A stretch of 64,000 bases of DNA from Nitratireductor soli (GTDB lineage: Bacteria > Pseudomonadota > Alphaproteobacteria > Rhizobiales > Rhizobiaceae), in assembly GCF_001050155.1 (NCBI RefSeq), contig NZ_LFVY01000002.1, forward strand, positions 248,001 through 312,000, in the 5' to 3' direction. Positions 8,357-20,146 of this stretch are shown in pieces. The position numbers and the translations under genes are program-made. Under the pieces are notes generated by a model, which was not told the origin of the DNA, did not search any database, and was given only the letters and a program-made list of their open reading frames with translations. Each line of letters opens with the position of its first letter. The first letter of the stretch is position 1.

Positions 8357-9559
8357 TCAATCGGGCCAATTCAGAAGCCCGGCCTCCTGGCGCATCGCCC
8401 GCTCGGCAAAGGAGGTGACGATGGGCTTGGCGGCATTGGCTGCCTTGTCCAGCTCGTCGGCAAGCCGCTCGGCGACGATTGTCTCCTCGCCGGGATGCAG
8501 ATTGCATGGGTCGAGGAAGAAATAGCCATGCTCGGCCTCGTGGTCGCGGACGACGACCGGCCGGTCGCCCGCAGCCATCGCGTCGGCCAGGTCCCATGCG
8601 GTGATGCGGGCGGCGGCGGGATCGACATCGATGCGCAGGCGGTCGAGCGGGTTGTGGGTCGGGTCGGGCATGATGCGCGCGATGATGCCCGGCCGGCCAG
8701 CCAGCGCCTTCGCCCACAGGTCGAGCGCCTTTTTCTCGCGGGCGCGGATGCCGGCGTGGTCGCGGTTCTCCCAGGCTTCCAGCGCGGCAATGGTGCCGGC
8801 GATGCCCTCCTTGCCGACCTTCATGCCGCGGCCGATGCCGCGGTTCTGCAGATAGGCGGCGCGCACCAGCGCCTTCGAGCCGGCGATGATGCCCGACGTC
8901 GGGCCGCCGAGGAATTTATGGCCGGAGTAAAGCGCGATGTCGGCGCCGGCGGCGATGAACATCTTCAGATCGTATTCGGACGCCGCATCGACGATCACCC
9001 GCACGCCTTTGGCATGGGCGGTGGCGATGAAATTGGCGAGCGGGATCTGCCCGTACTCGACCACGTGATGCGAGACCACATAGACGGCGGCGGCGGTGTT
9101 CTCGGTGATCGCCCCTTCGAGCTGGTAGGCATGGGCGCTTGTCGCCTGGCCGACCGGCACGACCCTGGCGCCGGCCAGGCGGATGGCCTGTTCCACCGGC
9201 GCGCCATAGCTGACCATGTGGCCGGCCTGGATGACCACCTCGTCCTTCAGGCCCGCCGCATCCGGCAGCCGCTCTATTGCCGCCAGGTCCGAGCCGGTCA
9301 TGGCGGCGGCGACGGCCAGCGTGATGCCGGCCGAGCAGGAAGCGGTGATGCAGCCGGCCTCGGCGCCGGTCAGCCGGGCAATGGTCCTGCTCGCCGTCCG
9401 CTGCAGGTCCGACATCTCGGTCCATTGGCTGAGGATGGCGGTGACGGTCTCTATCGCCTGCGGCACGACGATGGAGGCGCCAAGCGAGGTCATCGTGCCG
9501 GAGACGTTGATGGCCGGGCGCAGGCCGAGCCTGGCGCGGATGTCGTCGTTTGGGATCAT
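8357..9559 (-). CDS. SelA-like fold-type I PLP-dependent enzyme (putative lyase)
   Basis: 400-residue protein of the aminotransferase class V-like fold, close to the SelA-related family that includes D-glucosaminate-6-phosphate ammonia-lyase. The PLP lysine should be the K in [10 protein letters not shown], preceded by the DAASEYDL cofactor-pocket aspartate. ATG at 9559 is preferred over an upstream TTG (9568) because AGAGGA lies nine bases before it. It lies only 5 bp downstream of ridA and shares an operon with a cog3964-type amidohydrolase; these two families are known to occur as a conserved pair. There is no selB or selC nearby, so selenocysteine synthesis is unlikely. A beta-elimination or deamination of an amino acid released by the amidohydrolase is inferred. 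Confidence 0.78.
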   Translation of the reverse strand: MIPNDDIRARLGLRPAINVSGTMTSLGASIVVPQAIETVTAILSQWTEMSDLQRTASRTIARLTGAEAGCITASCSAGITLAVAAAMTGSDLAAIERLPDAAGLKDEVVIQAGHMVSYGAPVEQAIRLAGARVVPVGQATSAHAYQLEGAITENTAAAVYVVSHHVVEYGQIPLANFIATAHAKGVRVIVDAASEYDLKMFIAAGADIALYSGHKFLGGPTSGIIAGSKALVRAAYLQNRGIGRGMKVGKEGIAGTIAALEAWENRDHAGIRAREKKALDLWAKALAGRPGIIARIMPDPTHNPLDRLRIDVDPAAARITAWDLADAMAAGDRPVVVRDHEAEHGYFFLDPCNLHPGEETIVAERLADELDKAANAAKPIVTSFAERAMRQEAGLLNWPD

Positions 9560-9564
9560 GGGTT

Positions 9565-10059
9565 TCAATCCTCTATCGCGATGACGGCTTCGATCTCGAC
9601 GGTGATCTGCCCCGGCAGCGAGCCGAAACCGACTGCCGAGCGGGCATGCACGCCGCGCGCGCCGAAGACATCGATGAACAGGTCGGAGCAGCCGTTCATG
9701 ACGGCGGGATGCTCGGTGAACTCGGGCGTGGCGTTGACCATGCCGAGCAGTTTGACGATCCGTTTGACGCGTGCAAGATCGCCCAGCGCGTCATGCATGA
9801 CGGCAATCAGATTGATGCCGGTCAGGCGCGCATGGCCGTAGGCGTCGGCGACCGTGACGTCGCCGCCGACCTTGCCGGTGTGCTGGCTGCCGTCAGGTTC
9901 CGTCGGCCCCTGGCCGGACAGGAAGACGAGCCTGCCCTCCGCCACATGGGTGACGAAGTTTGCGACCGGCGTGGGCGGCGGCGGCAGGACGATGCCGAGC
10001 GCCGCGAGGCGATCGTAGGGGGTCGTTTCCGGGCGTTCGGCCAGCTCGGAAAAACTCAT
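9565..10059 (-). CDS. RidA/YjgF-family protein
   Basis: 164-residue member of the YjgF/YER057c/UK114 family, longer than the ~130-residue classical RidA. Recognisable stretches are [18 protein letters not shown] near residue 35, [19 protein letters not shown], and the C-terminal [16 protein letters not shown]. The classical RidA arginine that contacts the substrate is not evident at the usual C-terminal position, so it may belong to a non-archetypal subgroup. RidA proteins hydrolyse reactive enamine/imine intermediates made by PLP-dependent dehydratases. Its position directly before the PLP enzyme supports that pairing. A TTGGAG ribosome-binding site precedes the ATG. Confidence 0.85.
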   Translation of the reverse strand: MSFSELAERPETTPYDRLAALGIVLPPPPTPVANFVTHVAEGRLVFLSGQGPTEPDGSQHTGKVGGDVTVADAYGHARLTGINLIAVMHDALGDLARVKRIVKLLGMVNATPEFTEHPAVMNGCSDLFIDVFGARGVHARSAVGFGSLPGQITVEIEAVIAIED

Positions 10060-10095
10060 GCGAAAACTCCAATAATTGTCTGTCTCGTTGTCTTG

Positions 10096-12103
<2,008 letters not shown>

Positions 12104-12107
<4 letters not shown>

Positions 12108-13321
12108 AGCGCCCATCCGCAATGCGGGCAGGAATGGATCGCCGCGCCGGGCTCCGGCTGGTAGCGGCTGGCGGCGACCGCCTCTGCGCCAAGGATGGCG
12201 TGGCGCGGCGAAAAGAGTTCGCTCAGGCGGCTGACCGCACCCTTCGAATCCTTCACCTCGAGCGCCGATTTCTCCATCTCGAAGATGGTGAACTCGGCGG
12301 GTTTGCCGACGGCAAGCAGCTTCTCGTGCGGCAGGCCGATCGCCTGGCGCGGCCGTGTCGTGGAGGCGGCGATGACGTCTTCCAGCGTCATGCCGAGCGA
12401 CAGGAGCTTCGACATGGTGGTCGCCATGTCCCACACCGATCCGTCCATCGAGCGGTTGTGCAGATCGGTCGAGATGGTGGTGGGCGGCAGGCCGCGCGAC
12501 AGTGCCGCCGTCGCCACGTCGAAGGAGAAGGACGCGCCGCCATGGCCGACGTCGAGCACGACGCCGCGCGCCGCCGCCTGCTCGACCAGCGTGTAGAGGT
12601 CTTCGTCCTCGAGGATCGAGCCGCCGAACTTGCCGTTGAAGCAATGGGTGACGATGTCGCCTTCGGTCAAGAGCGCCAGGATGTCGTCATAGAGCGGCGG
12701 CGGCTCGCCCACATGCACCATCAGCGGCAGTTTCAGCACGCGGCCGATCTTCTTGGCGATGCGCACCGGGGTCAGGTCCCACCCGCCGGTGATGACGGCG
12801 CTGGCGCGCACCTTCAGGCCGACGATGACGTCGCGATTGGCCTCGACGCAATGGGCGATGCGGTCGATGTCGATCGAGCGCATGTCCATCAGCTCCGACA
12901 CGCGGTTGCAGGCGACGAGGCCGATGGAGCCGATGTTGAGGAAGGCGTAGACGTTTTCACGCGCCGGCTCGATGATCAGTTCGCGCAGGCCATGGAAATT
13001 GGCCTCGCCGGCCGAGCCCGCATCGACGATGGTGGTGACGCCGCGCGCCGCACCCGCCTGCGCCGGCTTGATCGAGATGTCGGTGCCGCCGTACCAGACA
13101 TGGGCGTGCAGGTCGGTCCAGCCGGGCGACAGAAAGGCGCCCCTGGCATCGACCGTGCGGACATCCGCGCCCGCCTCGATGCGCGCGGCGATCTCGGCGA
13201 TGCGGCCGTCGCTGCCGATCATGATGTCCAGCGTCTCGTGCTGCGCAACGCCGAAGCCGATAGGCCTGGCATTGCGCAGCAGGAGCGGGGAGGATGCGGG
13301 CGGAAACCGGTTGCCGATCAT
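12104..13321 (-). CDS. Amidohydrolase-superfamily deacetylase (cog3964 / EF_0837 type)
   Basis: 405-residue metal-dependent hydrolase. The first beta-strand metal motif is DLHAHVW near residue 75. Further candidate ligands are the H of VHVGEP, the H of IVTHCFNGK and the H/D of VLDVGHGG. TISTDLHN near the C-terminus supplies the catalytic Asp of the superfamily. The family (known as an uncharacterised partner of SelA-like enzymes) includes members that, as I recall, hydrolyse acetylated alpha-hydroxy acids or N-acyl amino acids. Here it sits inside an ABC operon, one base overlapping the upstream permease (TGATG) and four bases overlapping the downstream ATPase. A cytoplasmic deacylase acting on the imported compound is the best reading. 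D-aminoacylase or dihydroorotase-like activities are alternatives. Confidence 0.8.
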
Positions 13322-14184
13322 CAGATGTCCTTTGCAAGGCGTGGGTCGAGCAGGTCGCGCAGGCCGTCGCCGAGAAGCTGCAGCGCCAGCACCGTGACGA
13401 CGATGGCCAGCCCCGGGAAGAGCATCATCCAGCCTGCCGTGCTCATGAATTGCCGCCCGGTGGAGATCATCGTTCCCCAGGTGGGAATGTCGGGCGAGAT
13501 GCCGACCCCGAGGAAGGAGAGCCCCGCCTCGGCGAGGATCGCCTGGGCGAAGATGAAGGTCGCCTGCACCAGGAGCGGCGAGGTGACGTTGCGCAGCACG
13601 TGCCTGACGAGGATCACCGGCGTCGGCACGCCGAGCGCGCGGGCGGCCTCCACATAGGGAAGCTCGCGGATGACCAGCGTCGAGGCGCGCACGACGCGCG
13701 CCAGCCGCGGCGCATAGACGATGCCCAGCGCCAGGATCACGTTTGTCGCCGAAGCCCCGAGCGCGGCCACCAGCGCGATGGCGAGCAGGATGTCCGGGAA
13801 GGCCATCATGGCGTCGATCAGCCGCGATACCGGCGCATCCGCCTTGCGGAAGAAGCCGGCGATCAGGCCGAGAAAGATGCCGATGACCGAGGCGACGCCG
13901 ACCACCAGGAAGCCGACCATCAGCGAGGTGCGGCCCGAATGGAGCACGCGCGAGAAGATATCGCGGCCGAGATCGTCCGTGCCCATCAGATAGGCGCTGC
14001 CGGGCGGCGTGAGCCGGTTGACGATGGACAGTTGGCCCGGCGCATGGGTGCTGAGCCATGGGGCAAGCAATGCCGCCAGGGTGACGACGACCAGCACCAC
14101 GAGGCCGGCGAGCGCCGTCGGCCGCGACATCAGCCGCATCAGGAGATTGGGCTCTTGGCCCGCGACGGAAACAGCACCGGCCAT
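13321..14184 (-). CDS. ABC transporter permease, DppC type
   Basis: 287-residue permease with an N-terminal membrane helix at about residues 24-46, the conserved YLMGTDDLGRDIFSRVLHSGR segment after it, and five more helices. The coupling loop is YVEAARALGVPTPVILVRHV. Start and stop overlap both neighbours by one base as TGATG, implying translational coupling through the permease-amidohydrolase block. Confidence 0.9.
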   Translation of the reverse strand: MAGAVSVAGQEPNLLMRLMSRPTALAGLVVLVVVTLAALLAPWLSTHAPGQLSIVNRLTPPGSAYLMGTDDLGRDIFSRVLHSGRTSLMVGFLVVGVASVIGIFLGLIAGFFRKADAPVSRLIDAMMAFPDILLAIALVAALGASATNVILALGIVYAPRLARVVRASTLVIRELPYVEAARALGVPTPVILVRHVLRNVTSPLLVQATFIFAQAILAEAGLSFLGVGISPDIPTWGTMISTGRQFMSTAGWMMLFPGLAIVVTVLALQLLGDGLRDLLDPRLAKDI

Positions 14185-15125
14185 CAGTAACGCACCCTTG
14201 GGTCAACGAGGAGATACAGCATGTCGATGAGGAAATTGACCAGGACATAGAGCCCGGCGACGATCAGCAGCGCCCCCTGGATGACGGGATAGTCGCGCCT
14301 GAGAACCGCCGAGACGATCAGATTGCCGACGCCCGGCAGGCCGAACACCGTCTCGGTGACAATGGCGCCGGAGATGAGCAGGGCGGCGGTCAGGCCGACC
14401 ACGGTGAGGATCGGAATCAGCGCGTTCTTCAAGGCGTGCTTCAGCACCACGCGCCATTCGCTCATACCCTTCGATCGGGCGGTGCGCACATAGTCGTCAT
14501 TGAGCACGTCGAGCATGGAGGCGCGCGTAAAGCGCATGATCAGCGCCGAGCTGACGACGCCGAGCGTTACCGCCGGCAGCACCAGATAGTGCAGCCGTTC
14601 CAGAAGCGTCGTGCCGGGGCCGCCATAGCCGGACGTCGGAAACCAGCCGAGGCTGACGGCGAAAGACTGGATCAGCAGCAGGCCGAGCCAGAAGCTCGGC
14701 ACGCTGGCCGCCAGCATGGCGACCGTCGTCATCGTCTGGTCGAACAGCGATCCGCGCCAATAGGCCGAGGCGATGCCGACCGGCAGCGCGATGACCATGG
14801 CGATCAGCAGCGAGAAAAGAGTAAGGAAGAAGGTCGGCTCGGCGCGCTGCCAAAGCGCGGTGCCGACCGACTGGCCGAGGAAGATCGACTGGCCGAGATC
14901 GCCCTTGGCGATGCCGGCCACATAGCTGCCGAACTGTTCCACCAGCGAGCCGTCGAGACCGAGGCGCGCGCGCAGGTCCTCGATGTCCTGGGCCGTGGCT
15001 TCCGGCCCGAGCATGACGGCGGCGGGGTCGCCCGGCGTGACGCGCACGATGACGAAGACGATGGTGACCACGAGGATCATCACCGTAAGCATGCCGATCA
15101 GGCGGTTGAAGGCGGCGCGTATCAT
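14184..15125 (-). CDS. ABC transporter permease, DppB type
   Basis: 313-residue permease starting with a membrane helix (residues ~9-30, including VMILVVTIVFVIVRVTPGDP, the family's N-terminal signature). The coupling loop reads DYVRTARSKGMSEWRVVLKH, followed by the conserved ETVFGLPGVGNLI motif. It is the first transporter-core gene after the binding protein at 15321, from which it is separated by a 195-bp gap filled with palindromic repeats. Confidence 0.9.
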   Translation of the reverse strand: MIRAAFNRLIGMLTVMILVVTIVFVIVRVTPGDPAAVMLGPEATAQDIEDLRARLGLDGSLVEQFGSYVAGIAKGDLGQSIFLGQSVGTALWQRAEPTFFLTLFSLLIAMVIALPVGIASAYWRGSLFDQTMTTVAMLAASVPSFWLGLLLIQSFAVSLGWFPTSGYGGPGTTLLERLHYLVLPAVTLGVVSSALIMRFTRASMLDVLNDDYVRTARSKGMSEWRVVLKHALKNALIPILTVVGLTAALLISGAIVTETVFGLPGVGNLIVSAVLRRDYPVIQGALLIVAGLYVLVNFLIDMLYLLVDPRVRY

Positions 15126-15194
15126 GGGCGTTTCGATCGGTTTCTTTTCTTGTCCGCGGCATCGGATGCCGCGCAGTGTATCAGTTGACGTCGC

Positions 15195-15310
15195 TTTCGC
15201 CCCTCATCCCCCTGTCGGGGCCTTCCCCCGCGAACGGGGAGAAGGAGGATGCTTCAGCGTCGAGGACTCCCTCTCCCCGCGTGCGGGGAGAGGGTAAGGG
15301 TGAGGGGCAA
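15195..15310. repeat. Double CCCTCTCCCCGC palindromic repeat between binding protein and permease
   Basis: The gap between the binding-protein stop and the dppB-like start is occupied by a two-hairpin element. The clearest hairpin is at 15269-15294, with 12-base arms CCCTCTCCCCGC and GCGGGGAGAGGG around GT. A weaker relative lies at about 15201-15246 (CCCTGTCGGGG and CCCCCGCGAACGGGG). Stable stem-loops in this position commonly protect the abundant binding-protein mRNA and lower expression of the membrane genes; that role is inferred. Confidence 0.65.
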
Positions 15311-15320
15311 GCGCCCCGCA

Positions 15321-16850
15321 TCACTTCTCCAGCCAGGCGTTCCAGAAATACGGCCAGGGCGCTGGGCGCATGCCTTTCAGCTTGGGCGACTGCGCGCCGA
15401 CGGCGTTGAAATTGCCGACCTTGTAGGCAGGCACCTCGTCGTAGATCGCTTTCTGCACATCGGCCCAAAGCGCTGCGCGCTTCTCGGGATCGGCTTCCGA
15501 GTTGAAGGCGGCAAGCACCTTGTGCTTGTTGTCGGAGACCCACCAGCCGGGCGAGGAGTCCGACATGATGCCGGTCAGCGACGGCTCGGGCAGGAACGGC
15601 GAATGGGTGATGTAGATGTCCCACAGCGCCGGGTCCGTGCGGCGCTGGGTGAGCGTCGCCCATTCGACCACGTCGAGCTGTACGTCGAAGCCGGCCGCCT
15701 TCAGGTATTCGGCCGCCACCTGCGCCATGGTGTAGTGGAACTCATACTGGCGCGAGGTGAGGATGCGCAGCGGCGAGCCGTCATAGCTGGACTCTTTCAG
15801 CAGCGCCCTGGCGGCGTCCGTGTCGCCGTTCGGCTTGTAGGGCTCGGTGCCGGCCTCCGTGTGCCAGACATAGCCGTCCGGATACATGGCGCCGTCGGCG
15901 GTGAAGAAATCCGCCGTGCCGAAGGCGGCAAGCAGCATGTCCTGCGGCGCGAGTGCCGCCTGGATCGCCTTGCGCACCTTGACGTCGGAATTGACGCCTT
16001 CCTTGGTGTTCATGACGAACACCGGCCAGCCGAAGGGCGCCAGCATCACCGGCTCGGTGCGGCCGTCGACGATGCGCTGGTGGGATTCGACGGGAATGGA
16101 ATCGATGTAGTCGAACTGGCCGGCGACGGCGCCCTCGACGCGCGTGTTGGGATCGGGCACCGGCGTGAAGACGATCCCGTCGGCATATTGCATGCGCGCG
16201 CCACCATAGCCGTTCGGCTCGCCGTCGCGGCTCTTGTAACCGTCGAAGCGGACGAGGTCGATATACTGGTCGGGCTTGCGCTCCTGCATCTTATACGGGC
16301 CGGTGCCGATCGGCTCCTTGATTTCCGCTTCGCCGGCAACCTCCGACGGCAGGACGATGGCCGCCGAGTTGTTGAGCGACAGCAGCGAGACGAGCGGCGC
16401 ATACGGCTCGGTCAGCGTGACGCGCACGGTGTGGTCGTCGACGGCTTCTACGCTGGCGATGCGCTCGGCGGTCTGCTTGCCGCGCGTGGCGATCTTCATC
16501 CAGCGGTCGAGCGAGGCGACCACGTCTTCCGCCGTCATGTCGGAGCCGTCATGGAAGGTGACGCCCTGGCGCAACGGGATCGTGTAGACGAGCCCGTCGT
16601 CGGAGACCTGCGGCATCTCGGCGGCAAGCAGCGGCGTCACCGCCCAGTTGGCGTCGAACGTGTAGAGCGTCTCGAACATGTGCTGCGTGATGATGCCGAC
16701 CAGGTCGGCGGTGGACGTCATGGGGTCGAGCGTCGGCGGCTCGCCGATGGTCGCCACCTTGATGACGCCGCCCTTTTCCTGGGCGAGCGCCGGGGCCGTC
16801 AGGCTCAGCGCAGCCGCGCCGAGCACGAGGGCAATCTTGAAACGATGCAT
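15321..16850 (-). CDS. ABC transporter family 5 substrate-binding protein (copy 1)
   Basis: 509-residue periplasmic binding protein. The signal peptide is residues 1-23 (MHRFKIALVLGAAALSLTAPALA). It is then nearly collinear with the protein encoded at 18605-20146: both begin QEKGGVI.VATIGEPPTLD and share the FHDGS.MT..DVVASL.RW and SRQYEFHY.MA segments. It lies immediately before the permease genes and is probably the transporter's cognate receptor. The pair of binding proteins suggests two related ligands entering through one channel. Confidence 0.88.
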   Translation of the reverse strand: MHRFKIALVLGAAALSLTAPALAQEKGGVIKVATIGEPPTLDPMTSTADLVGIITQHMFETLYTFDANWAVTPLLAAEMPQVSDDGLVYTIPLRQGVTFHDGSDMTAEDVVASLDRWMKIATRGKQTAERIASVEAVDDHTVRVTLTEPYAPLVSLLSLNNSAAIVLPSEVAGEAEIKEPIGTGPYKMQERKPDQYIDLVRFDGYKSRDGEPNGYGGARMQYADGIVFTPVPDPNTRVEGAVAGQFDYIDSIPVESHQRIVDGRTEPVMLAPFGWPVFVMNTKEGVNSDVKVRKAIQAALAPQDMLLAAFGTADFFTADGAMYPDGYVWHTEAGTEPYKPNGDTDAARALLKESSYDGSPLRILTSRQYEFHYTMAQVAAEYLKAAGFDVQLDVVEWATLTQRRTDPALWDIYITHSPFLPEPSLTGIMSDSSPGWWVSDNKHKVLAAFNSEADPEKRAALWADVQKAIYDEVPAYKVGNFNAVGAQSPKLKGMRPAPWPYFWNAWLEK

Positions 16851-16929
16851 GACTTCTCCTCTCTTGGTTGTTCCTTTATTATGTAATTTAGTTTGTTATA
16901 AAAGAATGGTACGCGAAGGGAGAGATATG
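16851..16929 (-). promoter_or_regulatory. AT-rich leader before binding protein 1
   Basis: A 79-bp gap that is far more AT-rich than its surroundings (about 16873-16913). Read on the minus strand it contains CATTCTTTTATAAC. The leader of the second binding protein contains the similar TTATTCTTTAATTG at about 20189-20202. The shared block may be a promoter or an operator for the IclR regulator of this unit. A good purine-rich ribosome-binding site (GAGAGGAGAAG) precedes the ATG. Confidence 0.4.
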
Positions 16930-18522
16930 TCAAGCGCCGGCGGCCTCGGCGGCCGGCAGAACGAGGTTTCGGGTGCGGTCGCTGTTGATGACCAATCGGT
17001 CCTTGTCGATGCGCACGGTGAACAGCCAGGGCAGCACCCACGGGGCGAAGCGCCATTGGTCATGCGTGTCGCTGTCGGCGGGATGCACGGTGAACAGCGT
17101 GCCGTCGCGATGCTGCAGCCGCAAAAGGCTGGCGTCGTCGGTGGATTGCAGGCGCAGGCGCCATTCGTCACCAAAGCGGCTCAGCGTCGCCGAGAGCCCC
17201 TCCGTCTCGGAGGTATAGAAGGCACCCTCCTGAAGAGCCGGGGCCGTGCCGGGTTCGGCCGGGCGGAAAGCGGTCTCGCGGGCGAAGTGCTCGGTAACGA
17301 TCGCACCGCGCTCGCCGGCGGAAAGCTGGAACGGCGGCAAGGACGATTGCGGCACCCAGCGGCCTTCCGGGCTTTCGACCAGCGGCGCGGTGCCCATGCC
17401 GGTGGTCAGGGATTGCCGGTCGTCGCCCGCCTCGATGATGAACAAGCCGTCGCCGTCCGCCTGACGATACGTGCCGGCGCGCAACGGGGCCGGATGCGTG
17501 GCGTTCTTGGCGCCTTTGGCGCCGAGGACATGTGCGGCGATCTTTTCCATCATCACCACGGGCGAGAAGTCATCGTGGTTCGACAGGATGGAAATGGCGA
17601 GGTCGCTTTCGGGAAAGCGCAGCGAAAGGGAGCGCGAACCGGAGATCCAGCCGCCATGCCCGACGCAGCGATGCCCGCCGGAAAACCCGCTCATCAACCC
17701 GAAGCCATAGGGTGACGGCACGCCGTTGATCGTCGCGCCGGAAGCCTCCATGCGGGCGATCAGGGCCGGATCGCAGATCGTCGGCCGGGCGAGATGGCGC
17801 AGCCAGCGCAGCATGTCGTCGCCGGTCGAGACAAGCCCGCCTTCGCCGCCGATGGCGATGCCCCAGGCGGCGCGCAGCCAGCCGCCGTCCGGCCCGCGGC
17901 GATGATGCACGGCCAGCCGCGGCAGGATGGCGTCGTCGCGCACCATCAGGCGCGTGTCTTCCATGCCGAGCGGTTCGGTCAGGCGCTCGGCCAGCAGGCT
18001 GTCGAAGCTCTGGCCCGAGGCCGCCTCGAGGATCTCGGTCAGGAGGAGGAAATTCGTGTTGCTGTAGAGCAGGTCCGTGCCGGGCGCGAAATTGAGCGCC
18101 GCGCTGCGGCTTGCCGTACGCCGGGCGAAATCGCGCGAGGACGGCGCGGTGATCGGCGTGCCGCCGATGATCATCATGTCGAGAATGTCGCGCAGGCCGC
18201 TGGTGTTGTTGGCCAGATGCCGGATCGTCACGCGGGTGCCGTAGTCCGGCAGATAGCCGAGATGGTCGCGGATGTCGTCGTCGAGCGCCAGCAGGCCTTC
18301 CTCTTCCAGCATCAGCATCAGCAGCGTGGTGAACTGCTTGCTCTGCGAGGCGATGCGCGTGACGGAACGGAAATCCATCGGGATGCCGTGGGCCAGATCG
18401 GCCATGCCGTAGGCGCCGCGATGCAGGTCCTCGTCGCCACGGGCGACCGCGACGATCATGCCGGGGGACTGTGCGCTGTCCCACTCGGAGAAAAGCCCGT
18501 CGATATAGGTCGAAATGCTCAT
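16930..18522 (-). CDS. dap: D-aminopeptidase-like serine hydrolase (penicillin-recognising family)
   Basis: 530 residues, no signal peptide, so cytoplasmic. The N-terminal two thirds is a beta-lactamase/DD-peptidase fold. It has the nucleophile motif S59-Q-S-K62, the Y153-S-N155 motif and H289-G-G291 in place of the KTG triad. About 190 C-terminal residues follow that would form the two beta-barrel domains of D-aminopeptidase. Ochrobactrum anthropi DAP (about 520 residues) has, from memory, active-site residues S62/K65, Y153/N155 and H287, almost the same spacing. DAP releases N-terminal D-Ala or Gly from short peptides. Being sandwiched between two peptide-type binding-protein genes supports cleavage of an imported D-amino-acid peptide. 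A generic esterase is the main alternative. Confidence 0.75.
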   Translation of the reverse strand: MSISTYIDGLFSEWDSAQSPGMIVAVARGDEDLHRGAYGMADLAHGIPMDFRSVTRIASQSKQFTTLLMLMLEEEGLLALDDDIRDHLGYLPDYGTRVTIRHLANNTSGLRDILDMMIIGGTPITAPSSRDFARRTASRSAALNFAPGTDLLYSNTNFLLLTEILEAASGQSFDSLLAERLTEPLGMEDTRLMVRDDAILPRLAVHHRRGPDGGWLRAAWGIAIGGEGGLVSTGDDMLRWLRHLARPTICDPALIARMEASGATINGVPSPYGFGLMSGFSGGHRCVGHGGWISGSRSLSLRFPESDLAISILSNHDDFSPVVMMEKIAAHVLGAKGAKNATHPAPLRAGTYRQADGDGLFIIEAGDDRQSLTTGMGTAPLVESPEGRWVPQSSLPPFQLSAGERGAIVTEHFARETAFRPAEPGTAPALQEGAFYTSETEGLSATLSRFGDEWRLRLQSTDDASLLRLQHRDGTLFTVHPADSDTHDQWRFAPWVLPWLFTVRIDKDRLVINSDRTRNLVLPAAEAAGA

Positions 18523-18604
18523 GCCGCGTCCGTTCGCCTCGTGCCGATAATCGGGAAAGCGCGAAGCCGCCGCTGCGACGGCTTCGCCAGAGTTATGTCG
18601 CTCG

Positions 18605-20146
18605 TTACTGTTTTTCGTTCAGGGAAACGTTCCAGAACGCCGGCCACGGGCTTGGCCGGAAGCCTTCGAGCGCCGGCGACTTGGCCGACAGCGAGGCGAA
18701 GTCGCCGACCTTGACGATGGGCGCCTGCTCGAAGATGAGCTTCTGCAGCTCTTCCCAATGCGCCTTGCGCTCTTCCGGCACGCTGGTGCTGGTGAAGGCG
18801 GTCAGCGCCTTTTCCTTCTCGGGCGTGTCCCACCAGCCGCCGGCCGATTTCGACAGGATGAAGTTCAGCGCCGGCTCGGGCAGGAACGGGCTGTGGGTGA
18901 TGAAGATTTCCCAGAGCTCCGGCTTCTTGTTGCGCTGGACGAGCGTTGCCCAGTCGACCACCTGCATGTCCACCTTGAAGCCGGCCTGTTCCAGATAGGC
19001 CTGGGCGACCAGCGCCATCTTGTAGTGGAACTCGTACTGCCGCGAGGTGAGGATGCGCAGCGGCTTGCCATCATAGCCGGCGGCCGCGAGAAGCTCCTTC
19101 GCCTTGTCCAGGTTGGCCTGGTTGTAGAGCTCGACGCCGGCCTCGGTGCGCCAGGCATAGTTGGCCGGGTACATCGGCCCGTCGACGGCGTAGAACTTGG
19201 TGTCGCCGAAGGCCGCCGCAAGCATGTCGCTGGTGCTCAGCGCGGCCTGCAGGGCCTGGCGCACCCGCATGTCGCTGAGCACGCCTTCCTTGGTGTTCAT
19301 GACGAAGATCGGCCAGCCGAAATGCTCGAGCAGGACCGGTTCGCTCTTTTCAGTCGTGAGGCGGTCGTAGGATTCGACCGGCAGCGTGTCGACGAAATCG
19401 AACTGGCCGGCGATGGCACCTTCGGTGCGGGTGTTGATGTCCGGCACGGGAACGAAACGGATCTCGTCGAGATAAGCGTGCCGCGCACCGCCGAAGCCGG
19501 AGGGATCCTCGTCGCGCATGACGTAGTCGTCGAAGCGCACGAGCTGGATATACTGGTCGGGCTTGTGCTCCTTCAGCATGTAGGGACCTGTGCCGACGAA
19601 CGTGGCGAGCGGTGTTGCCGCCCCGTCCGGAATGGTTTCCTCCGGGATGACGATGGCGGCCGAGTTGTTGAACGCCAGCAGCGACAGGAGCGGCGAATAA
19701 GGTTCTTTCAGGGTGATCTTGACGGTTCTCGCGTCGACCGCCTCGATCGCCTCTACATTGGCGGCGACCTGCTTGCCGCGCGCGGCGACTTCCAGCCAGC
19801 GCTTCAGCGAGGCGACCACATCGCTGGAGGTCATCGCCGACCCGTCGTGGAAGGCGATGTTCTCGCGCAGCTCGATCGTGTAGGTTCTGGCGTCGTCGGA
19901 GATCGTCGGCAGCGACGCAGCCAGCAGCGGCGTGAGGTTCCAGTCCGCGTCGAAGGTGAACAGCGTTTCGAAGATGTGCTGCGAGATCATGCCGACAATG
20001 TCGGTCGAGCTGACCATGGCGTCGAGCGTCGGCGGTTCGCCGATGGTCGCGACGTCGATGACCCCGCCCTTCTCCTGAGCCGACGCGGCGGGCGTGAGCC
20101 CCAGCACCGCTGCGCCGACGAGAAAGGCAAACGTTGATGGACGCAT
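18605..20146 (-). CDS. ABC transporter family 5 substrate-binding protein (copy 2)
   Basis: 513-residue periplasmic binding protein with a signal peptide (MRPSTFAFLVGAAVLGLTPAASA) and the family 5 fold. Its mature part starts like its paralogue at 15321-16850 and resembles it along the whole length, including SRQYEFHYKMA, THSPFLPEP and the C-terminal PSPWPAFWN. The ATG at 20146 has AGAGGA eight bases upstream; a longer in-frame extension starting in the AT-rich leader is rejected. It is the first gene of the minus-strand catabolic unit, followed 82 bp later by the D-aminopeptidase gene. Confidence 0.88.
   Translation of the reverse strand: MRPSTFAFLVGAAVLGLTPAASAQEKGGVIDVATIGEPPTLDAMVSSTDIVGMISQHIFETLFTFDADWNLTPLLAASLPTISDDARTYTIELRENIAFHDGSAMTSSDVVASLKRWLEVAARGKQVAANVEAIEAVDARTVKITLKEPYSPLLSLLAFNNSAAIVIPEETIPDGAATPLATFVGTGPYMLKEHKPDQYIQLVRFDDYVMRDEDPSGFGGARHAYLDEIRFVPVPDINTRTEGAIAGQFDFVDTLPVESYDRLTTEKSEPVLLEHFGWPIFVMNTKEGVLSDMRVRQALQAALSTSDMLAAAFGDTKFYAVDGPMYPANYAWRTEAGVELYNQANLDKAKELLAAAGYDGKPLRILTSRQYEFHYKMALVAQAYLEQAGFKVDMQVVDWATLVQRNKKPELWEIFITHSPFLPEPALNFILSKSAGGWWDTPEKEKALTAFTSTSVPEERKAHWEELQKLIFEQAPIVKVGDFASLSAKSPALEGFRPSPWPAFWNVSLNEKQ

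Noticed and set aside
8357-9559. L-seryl-tRNA(Sec) selenium transferase (SelA).
   Set aside because: The length is shorter than SelA, there is no selB, selC or selD nearby, and the linkage to an amidohydrolase and RidA fits the SelA-related lyase-like group.
16930-18522. A second beta-lactamase.
   Set aside because: No signal peptide, HGG in place of KTG, and a large C-terminal extension fit D-aminopeptidase-like enzymes better than class C beta-lactamases.
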